From a virus: DNA of 64,000 nt. Below the pieces are notes generated by a model. The model ran no database searches, was not told the DNA's origin, and saw only the letters and a list, made by a program, of their open reading frames with translations. The position numbers were made by a program, and so were the translations under genes. Position 1 is the first letter of the stretch. Each line of letters begins with the position of its first letter. Positions 58,992 to 64,000 of the stretch are shown here, one piece after another. Location: positions 1 to 64,000 of the IMG/VR virus record IMGVR_UViG_3300033145_003080; one strand, given 5' to 3'.

Positions 58992-59194
58992 ACGGCGTTA
59001 GGGCGGTTTGCGTTTACGGGGATAAAGCTACGGTGGGTGTTGAGTAGTAATCTATAATGGTAACATATAATTTTTGCTCCTTGCTAATAATATACGTTTT
59101 GGTGAATGAAATTATTTAATTTTTTATAATATTTTAAAAAAGGTAGATAGCTCTGCACGCTCAAGGGCAATTGGGTTCTGCCACTGCACACGAA
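58992..59194. other. Gap without a convincing gene
   Basis: About 200 bases between the 58930 gene region and the 59620 gene. AAGGAG followed by an ATG occurs near 59075 but opens only ATG TTA CCA TTA TAG. The rest is AT-rich. No terminator stem of note. Confidence 0.4.
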
Positions 59195-59620
59195 TTAATG
59201 AGCTGTTTTTAAACATAGAGAATTTAACTCCTCTAAAATAACAGCTTCTTTTGCATTCAAATCTTGTATATTGGCATTCGGAAGAACTTTTCTTATTCTG
59301 ATTAATGTTACAAGAGCTTCGTATTCTTTAATTTTATCACCATTTTTTTCCGCCTTTGCCAACAATGCAATAACACTATCAATACTAACACTTCGGCTTT
59401 TATGATTATTCATCTCAGCCGTTAGGAAATCCCGCTTTTTATGATTATCTATCTCAGCCATTAGGGAATCCCGCTTTGTCCTTAACAAGTCGTTTCTGTC
59501 ACGAACTTTATAAAATGTATTGGTTAGTGTTAATTTTTTATTATAATGCTTTTTCTGTATTATAATAAAACCAAATGACAAAGCGATTACAATACACAAA
59601 GCTATAGATAATTTGTTCAT
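59195..59620 (-). CDS. Membrane-anchored coiled-coil protein with short repeat
   Basis: A 141-residue protein. N-terminal TM (ALCIVIALSFGFIIIQ), then charged coiled coil. A repeat RDSLMAEIDNHKK / RDFLTAEMNNHKS lies at about 50-76, present also as a DNA duplication near 59400-59465. Could be a spanin-type i-protein or a membrane tether. Confidence 0.55.
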   Translation of the reverse strand: MNKLSIALCIVIALSFGFIIIQKKHYNKKLTLTNTFYKVRDRNDLLRTKRDSLMAEIDNHKKRDFLTAEMNNHKSRSVSIDSVIALLAKAEKNGDKIKEYEALVTLIRIRKVLPNANIQDLNAKEAVILEELNSLCLKTAH

Positions 59621-59718
59621 ATTTTACCTTAAATTTTAAATTAATTGATTATCTTGATATCATTTTATCCTTTTACCAGACGAAAATGGATAAATTCTCA
59701 TACTCCGCACGTTAATAA

Positions 59719-60174
59719 TTATTTGGCTATATTAACCAATTTTTTTATAAAATTGATTTTTTTCTGAAGACCTTTAATTACTTCTTGATATTTTTCTATA
59801 GATATTTTAATGCCTTGTTCGTTAATAAATGTTTTGCAAATTTTTGAATTATTAAAGATCAAATCAATTTCTCCATCGTCGAATTTTAATATTATACCAG
59901 GTTGAATTTCTATAGACTCATGGCCCCAGCCTGGTCCCATAATCTCAATTATAGTTTTTTCAGCCGATCTGCCTTGGCAATGAATTCGAACCTCCAAATC
60001 ATTTGCATATCCAAACTTCCATTTTGTCATTCCAAGTATTTTGCTATCAAAAAGTTTTTTTATTTTTTTTTGCACTCCCTTTTTATACAATATGTTAATT
60101 TTTTTTTGAAGATTGTCTTCGCACCTGGTATGCCAATTTATTTTATTTTGTAATTTATCAATTTTTTCATCCAT
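59719..60174 (-). CDS. Hypothetical protein
   Basis: 151 residues from the ATG at 60174 (AAGGAG upstream). Coiled-coil N- and C-termini flank a beta domain (YANDLEVRIHCQGRSAEKTI). Lys-rich. Followed upstream by the terminator at 60187. No family recognised. Confidence 0.5.
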   Translation of the reverse strand: MDEKIDKLQNKINWHTRCEDNLQKKINILYKKGVQKKIKKLFDSKILGMTKWKFGYANDLEVRIHCQGRSAEKTIIEIMGPGWGHESIEIQPGIILKFDDGEIDLIFNNSKICKTFINEQGIKISIEKYQEVIKGLQKKINFIKKLVNIAK

Positions 60175-60186
60175 TAAATTCTCCTT

Positions 60187-60238
60187 ATAAAAAAAAAGCA
60201 TAGTAGTTCATGCCCAATTGTGATACTACTATACTTTT
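60187..60238 (-). terminator. Intrinsic terminator
   Basis: AGTATAGTAGT/ACTACTATGCT eleven-base-pair stem, 17-base loop, then nine T on the minus strand. Confidence 0.8.
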
Positions 60239-60351
60239 TAATGAATTATTAATTATCATGAATCTGTAACTTTACACTTTTTCACTTGACATCATAGATA
60301 TCAGCTTTTTGATTTCAATAGTTATTGTTGCGGTTATTTTTTTCATAATAA

Positions 60352-60954
60352 TTACCAATCGAATAAAGATAAATCCTCATACTCCGGACCATCCCTGTCT
60401 ATTTTGAGATACTGACACCCATTCTTCTTGGCAAGCTTAATAAGATGCTTAAATGCCTGGGAATATCCTTTATAATCGGGAAGGGCTAATTTCGGATCAA
60501 TCCAAACAACCCAGCCGTATTCAAATTTATACACTATCAATTTACGTATATGGTGTTCATCAATATTATCATTTGACCACTCCCAATCAACACCTTCTGA
60601 ATCCATTTTGCTGATATGGGATGTTGATACAATAAGGTATTTCTGTATCTCATATTGCGGGCCAGGATCTTTTTTGGGTTCTTTTGTGATAAGATCCTTT
60701 GCTTCTTTAACACGTTTTGTAACTTTACCAGTTCCTGCACACCAACCACACTTGTCTTTAAACCCATCCCGACAACCGCAAGGCACAAGAGAGGCGATAC
60801 ATGGACCAACTGAATAGGCGCCACCACTGCTATGTTCAAGTTTCCCTTGCCACAAAATGGAGGTCATAGCCATCACATTACCATAACCATACTCGTCGCA
60901 AATAGCTTTTATTTTTTGAGTTCCTTGTTTAGTATATTGTGGCATGGGACCCAT
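60352..60954 (-). CDS. Hypothetical protein with DnaJ-like cysteine motif
   Basis: A 200-residue protein. The central CGCRDGFKDKCGWCAGTGK has the CxxCxGxG flavour of DnaJ-type zinc repeats (one repeat plus extra Cys). C-terminal alpha/beta region with SQAFKHLIKLAKKNGCQYLK. AAAGGAGG precedes the ATG. Function unknown. Confidence 0.55.
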   Translation of the reverse strand: MGPMPQYTKQGTQKIKAICDEYGYGNVMAMTSILWQGKLEHSSGGAYSVGPCIASLVPCGCRDGFKDKCGWCAGTGKVTKRVKEAKDLITKEPKKDPGPQYEIQKYLIVSTSHISKMDSEGVDWEWSNDNIDEHHIRKLIVYKFEYGWVVWIDPKLALPDYKGYSQAFKHLIKLAKKNGCQYLKIDRDGPEYEDLSLFDW

Positions 60955-60969
60955 GCTACCTCCTTTTTT

Positions 60970-61803
60970 TTAAATATCATATTCCTTAGCAAAATTCAAA
61001 GCTTTTTTAAACGGACTATCAACAGCACCAAAATCAGCGGATAGTTGTATTACATTTGTAAATCGATATTTCAACAATCCGGCAAATTGACCAATCAACT
61101 CGAGATATTCATCTTGCTCATCAGGGGAAAATCCGTCATATTTTCCATTTTCGAATATAAATGATGAGCCAAAATGCTTACCGAGCTGATACCCTTCATA
61201 ACACACGCCGAATGTACCGGGTTTATTACCAAGCATCCCGGTTTTTAGTCTAACTATACTGCCTGGGAGCATTATTTGGTGCGGTACCTTTGAAATATTA
61301 TGCAAGCATTCTTTATGAATGATATGGCAATTTAAATTGCCAAGCTTTCCACATATCGGGCAAAGAATTGATGTGGCATCCTTCCGTTCAATGTTCCATC
61401 TTGCAACAAGTACATTAATATAATTAATTAAATCGTCTTGGGTTCCAGCTATAGCAGCCATTGCGAGATTATCCATTGAAGCAATGCTGTGGAGAGTATC
61501 ATGAATTTTACCATTCGTATACATCTTTTCTTTGATATATTCGATGGCCTCGCGGCTACCATCACAGTGAATCTCACCAGATTTAGGATTGATGTGGACA
61601 GTTACACTCATCCACGGTTTTGGATAAGATTCGGGATGTTCATTCAATATCTTTTTGGCATGCTCTACAATTGCTTTTTTAATATCAGCATAGTAAGGAT
61701 CGTGGCCGAAGAAACCTTGATCGATTTCTTCAAGTATTTTGGCGAGCATTTGATACGGGGATTGTATTTGTTGAATTTCTTCAATGTATTCCTTGTCAGA
61801 CAA
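60970..61803 (-). CDS. Hypothetical protein with zinc motif
   Basis: A 277-residue protein. N-terminal helical part, a middle with AMAAIAGTQDDLINYINVLV, then CPICGKLGNLNCHIIHKECL, a Cys/His cluster likely binding zinc, and a beta-rich C-terminus. No known family recognised. Confidence 0.5.
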   Translation of the reverse strand: MSDKEYIEEIQQIQSPYQMLAKILEEIDQGFFGHDPYYADIKKAIVEHAKKILNEHPESYPKPWMSVTVHINPKSGEIHCDGSREAIEYIKEKMYTNGKIHDTLHSIASMDNLAMAAIAGTQDDLINYINVLVARWNIERKDATSILCPICGKLGNLNCHIIHKECLHNISKVPHQIMLPGSIVRLKTGMLGNKPGTFGVCYEGYQLGKHFGSSFIFENGKYDGFSPDEQDEYLELIGQFAGLLKYRFTNVIQLSADFGAVDSPFKKALNFAKEYDI

Positions 61804-61999
61804 GGGGCTCCTCCTTTAAAAAGTTAGGACCATATTCATAAAACTCAGCATGCATCTTCTGCCACCTGTGGTACCTGACCATATCATTGCGAACGAGACA
61901 CCTTGTCAGGCCTATGCACAATCTTCGGGCACGTGATAGTGTTCTACACACGTTGTCTCGTTCTGGCTTTGGTAGATATTCGGTCCAGGTTTTTAACAC
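61796..61999 (-). CDS. Small basic protein, GTG start
   Basis: A 67-residue protein; the GTG at 61999 has GGAGG four to five bases upstream. Arg-rich helix (VCRTLSRARRLCIGLTRCLV). Overlaps the next gene by eight bases. Unknown. Confidence 0.5.
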   Translation of the reverse strand: MLKTWTEYLPKPERDNVCRTLSRARRLCIGLTRCLVRNDMVRYHRWQKMHAEFYEYGPNFLKEEPLV

Positions 62000-62020
62000 A
62001 CAACCTCCATTTAATATAGG

Positions 62021-62626
62021 TCATTTTAAATTAAGTTTTTTTATAACTTCTCTGCTAAATAGATTTAGATAAAAGTAGAACTCCCACTCTTCTTCGTAAT
62101 GGAAAACAAAATTCACATCACATCTTTCACAAATAGTAATACCATTTGTAGGTTCTAACCTTAGATCTGGATACAATGAGAATTTTTTAATATGGTGAGC
62201 TCTTAATCTTCCACCTTTATCTCCACAAATTTGACAAACAAAATCATCTCTTATAAAAATGTCTTTTCTCCAATTAAAATAATCAGAACTTTTCCTAATC
62301 CTCTCGTTTATTGTAGTTATTCCTCTAAAATTCCAAGGAATAGTACCTTTCCGCGACGGTGGAACTATTCCAAGCCTTTTATTTCTTTCTGATATTTCCT
62401 TACGATGTTTATCGGTAATTTTATATTCTTTTTTAGCTTTCATAAAAGTTTCAAAATTTTTTGGCATCTTGCCTTTTTTAGCTTCACTTTTACTCCTAAG
62501 AATATCTCTACAGTATTTAATCATAGTTCTTTGGCACACATTCTCTATAAAGCAAGTTTCTCTAACTGTTAAGCCACTTAAATATGTATTTCTCATTGAT
62601 TTAATTTTATCTTTTTTCAACATCAT
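62021..62626 (-). CDS. HNH homing endonuclease
   Basis: A 201-residue protein. The C-terminal HNH domain has FNWRKDIFIRDDFVCQICGD, LRAHHIKKFSLYPDLRLEPT and NGITICERCD. The N-terminal part is an HTH-like SGLTVRETCFIENVCQRTMI with NUMOD-type SERNKRLGIVPPSRKGTIPW. Free-standing selfish gene between two small-gene units. Confidence 0.88.
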   Translation of the reverse strand: MMLKKDKIKSMRNTYLSGLTVRETCFIENVCQRTMIKYCRDILRSKSEAKKGKMPKNFETFMKAKKEYKITDKHRKEISERNKRLGIVPPSRKGTIPWNFRGITTINERIRKSSDYFNWRKDIFIRDDFVCQICGDKGGRLRAHHIKKFSLYPDLRLEPTNGITICERCDVNFVFHYEEEWEFYFYLNLFSREVIKKLNLK

Positions 62627-62658
62627 AATAAAAGCCTTATTTTGCTTAAAAGATTAAA

Positions 62659-63522
62659 TTATAATTCCGGTAAGTAAATCATATCCCGATCCCAAGCGCC
62701 TAAAATGTGATAATAGAAACCAAATGGGGATTGGACAAGAAGAATTGGATCACGACTTTCATATTTCTTACTGAAATCTTTTGCATTAGCTATAACGTAG
62801 AATCGGGGCTTCTTATCACACAAAGCGACGACAGCATCGCTATAGCCAATCATAATCCTTGCAGCATCATCAGGCAGTTCAGGAACGAAGATGTCTGCTG
62901 GATGAAACTCAAGATGGATATATTTTTCAGTAAGTGTGTGAATATTTGCTTCATTCGTAGTATCCCGCTGTTCGAAGAACGTTTTGAATGTCATCTTTTT
63001 ATCTGGCTCATACTCATACTCGTCAAAACACTTCTTACGATTTTTGAGACAGAGAAGTAAGCCTTTAATATCACGTTCGGCACCACTATTTTGTATAAAA
63101 TCTTTCTTCGCTTCCAGAATGTGAATTTTATCATCAATCTCGTTAAGCGACCAGTTTGTTGGTGAGCGTTGCAGCTCTCCGATGACATCGATCGGCTTTA
63201 CTGATATGGCCCGTTTTGGGGTTTCTGCTGCAGGTGGCATACCACTTGAATCACCATTAACCCAGGCAGTAGATTCACGAGGAGTACCGACGAGAACATT
63301 GCCACCAAACTGATCCCCATTAAAACTGATCATATAATTATCATACATTTGACCCTCTGAACTCATTGGAACACCAGCCATCGCAACGGCGCCCCTCTTA
63401 TCAAGCTCAACGATTTTATCTGATGTTTTATTAAGGATCTTTTGGAAATGTAGAAATACAAAAAGTATAAAAACCAATAAAATTACAAGTGCAAATGCAA
63501 TACTGCCGATAACAACATCCAC
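62659..63522 (-). CDS. Membrane-anchored hypothetical protein, GTG start
   Basis: A 287-residue protein. The GTG at 63522 has GGAGG five bases upstream. N-terminal TM (IAFALVILLVFILFVFLHF), a linker with Gly/Ser, then an alpha/beta domain (KPRFYVIANAKDFSKKYESR). The last 80 residues could be a cytoplasmic domain. No motif recognised. Confidence 0.5.
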   Translation of the reverse strand: MDVVIGSIAFALVILLVFILFVFLHFQKILNKTSDKIVELDKRGAVAMAGVPMSSEGQMYDNYMISFNGDQFGGNVLVGTPRESTAWVNGDSSGMPPAAETPKRAISVKPIDVIGELQRSPTNWSLNEIDDKIHILEAKKDFIQNSGAERDIKGLLLCLKNRKKCFDEYEYEPDKKMTFKTFFEQRDTTNEANIHTLTEKYIHLEFHPADIFVPELPDDAARIMIGYSDAVVALCDKKPRFYVIANAKDFSKKYESRDPILLVQSPFGFYYHILGAWDRDMIYLPEL

Positions 63523-63579
63523 AATTACCTCCTTTTAGTTAATAAAAATCCACAGATTAGAATGGCGTCTCATCCGGTT

Positions 63580-64000
63580 CTATTCTTCTTCTGTAGACTG
63601 TGAAAATATTGTTTTAAAATTATGCTTTACATACTCCCTGATTTCAGCTGATATCTTTTTCGTGGGAACCTGACTTCCTTTACATGGAAAAAAGGGCAAT
63701 CGTTTTATATCTGTAAAACAGATTGATTGAGGTTTAGCACAGCTTGTACTCATTTCGGGGCCATGGCCATATTGAAAGTATTTCTTATCTTCTTCAGGCA
63801 TTATTTGATTAGTAGGACCGACAATCTCAGTTTTGGCAATACCAACAATACCACCTTTTGGAAGTTTAGTGATATCTATATTCAGTTTTTTATCAATCAT
63901 CCATGGAAGCATGAACCAATCTGGCCATGCTTTTTTGGGAGAATGTAATAAAACCCAATCACCGGGTTTCGGCAAGTGAACGTGCCAGCTCCTTGTTTTC
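63580..64000 (-). CDS. ASCH-domain protein, N-terminus beyond window
   Basis: 139 residues visible; the frame stays open to the window edge. KTRSWHVHLPKPGDWVLLHS is the ASCH-domain entry (E/K-T-R-S-W, then G-x-x-x-LLH-S). ASCH proteins bind or process RNA or modified nucleotides. A TTG at 63975 would be inside the domain, so the real start is outside. Confidence 0.7.
   Translation of the reverse strand, partial: KTRSWHVHLPKPGDWVLLHSPKKAWPDWFMLPWMIDKKLNIDITKLPKGGIVGIAKTEIVGPTNQIMPEEDKKYFQYGHGPEMSTSCAKPQSICFTDIKRLPFFPCKGSQVPTKKISAEIREYVKHNFKTIFSQSTEEE

Noticed and set aside
59071-59140. ATG with AAGGAG followed by two in-frame TAG codons, taken as a possible recoded mini-gene
   Set aside because: Only about 23 codons even with TAG read through; no sequence character of a protein.
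60272-60346. 24-codon frame MKKITATITIEIKK... after the 60352 gene
   Set aside because: Ribosome site weak (GATTGGTAATT) and too short to judge; not annotated.
1-64000. CRISPR array
   Set aside because: No regularly spaced short repeats found on reading through the window; the only repeats are the fibre repeats and promoter cassettes.

Overview
The window looks like part of a large, AT-rich genome of a contractile-tailed phage (myovirus type, jumbo-like gene content). The evidence is a tail sheath gene next to a tail tube gene, long beta-helix and fibre-like virion proteins, a dense array of about 95 small tightly packed genes (many overlapping by ATGA or TAATG), a cluster of tRNA and tRNA-like genes, and selfish RNA-guided and homing nucleases. 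Nothing in the sequence fixes the host.

Layout. (1) 1-13743, plus strand, virion and late module: the tail end of an IscB nuclease gene, a small membrane protein, a Zn-ribbon virion protein, a beta-helix protein, a 1361-residue fibre-like protein with internal repeats, a coiled-coil/TM protein, a pseudo-receiver/STAS fusion, a probable tail-completion protein, the tail sheath and the tail tube. A bidirectional terminator near 13770 ends this module. (2) 13804-14685, minus strand: about 0.9 kb without a convincing gene but rich in hairpins, driven by a phage-type promoter. I interpret it as a giant structured noncoding RNA. (3) 14706-57000, minus strand: a long array of early/accessory genes. 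Recognisable ones are a thioredoxin, a complete IscB with an upstream omegaRNA-like leader, an ATP-dependent ligase, a HAD phosphatase, a DUF932-like protein, two Nudix hydrolases, two paralogues with a C-terminus reminiscent of AcrVA2-type proteins, TnpB, a DinG/XPD-like helicase, an HNH/AP2-type homing endonuclease and a RlaP-type nucleotidyltransferase, plus many small zinc-ribbon and membrane proteins. (4) 57100-64000, minus strand: an HNH endonuclease, a canonical amber-suppressor tRNA (anticodon CUA), three tRNA-like genes with intact acceptor and T arms, structured RNA, another HNH endonuclease and an ASCH-domain gene cut by the window end.

Regulation. At least fourteen minus-strand sites fit one strict pattern: GTTATN, exactly 16 bases (usually ending TGG), then TATAAC/TATAAG/AATAAC and a downstream TATAG. 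Most sit directly after the U-tract of an intrinsic terminator, so the array is cut into terminator-promoter units. In six genes the stop codon lies inside the terminator hairpin. Two plus-strand sites (249-277, 9323-9351) look like sigma70-type late promoters ending TATATTATGA. A good sigma54 -24/-12 match and a -35/-10 promoter overlapped by a palindrome lie in a gene-free AT-rich stretch at 49950-50596.

Oddities. Six small genes appear split by a single-base frame shift, almost always +1. This is either read error in the assembly or real decay or recoding. RNA-guided nucleases (two IscB, one TnpB) and three HNH-type endonucleases within 64 kb mark the region as a hotspot of selfish elements.
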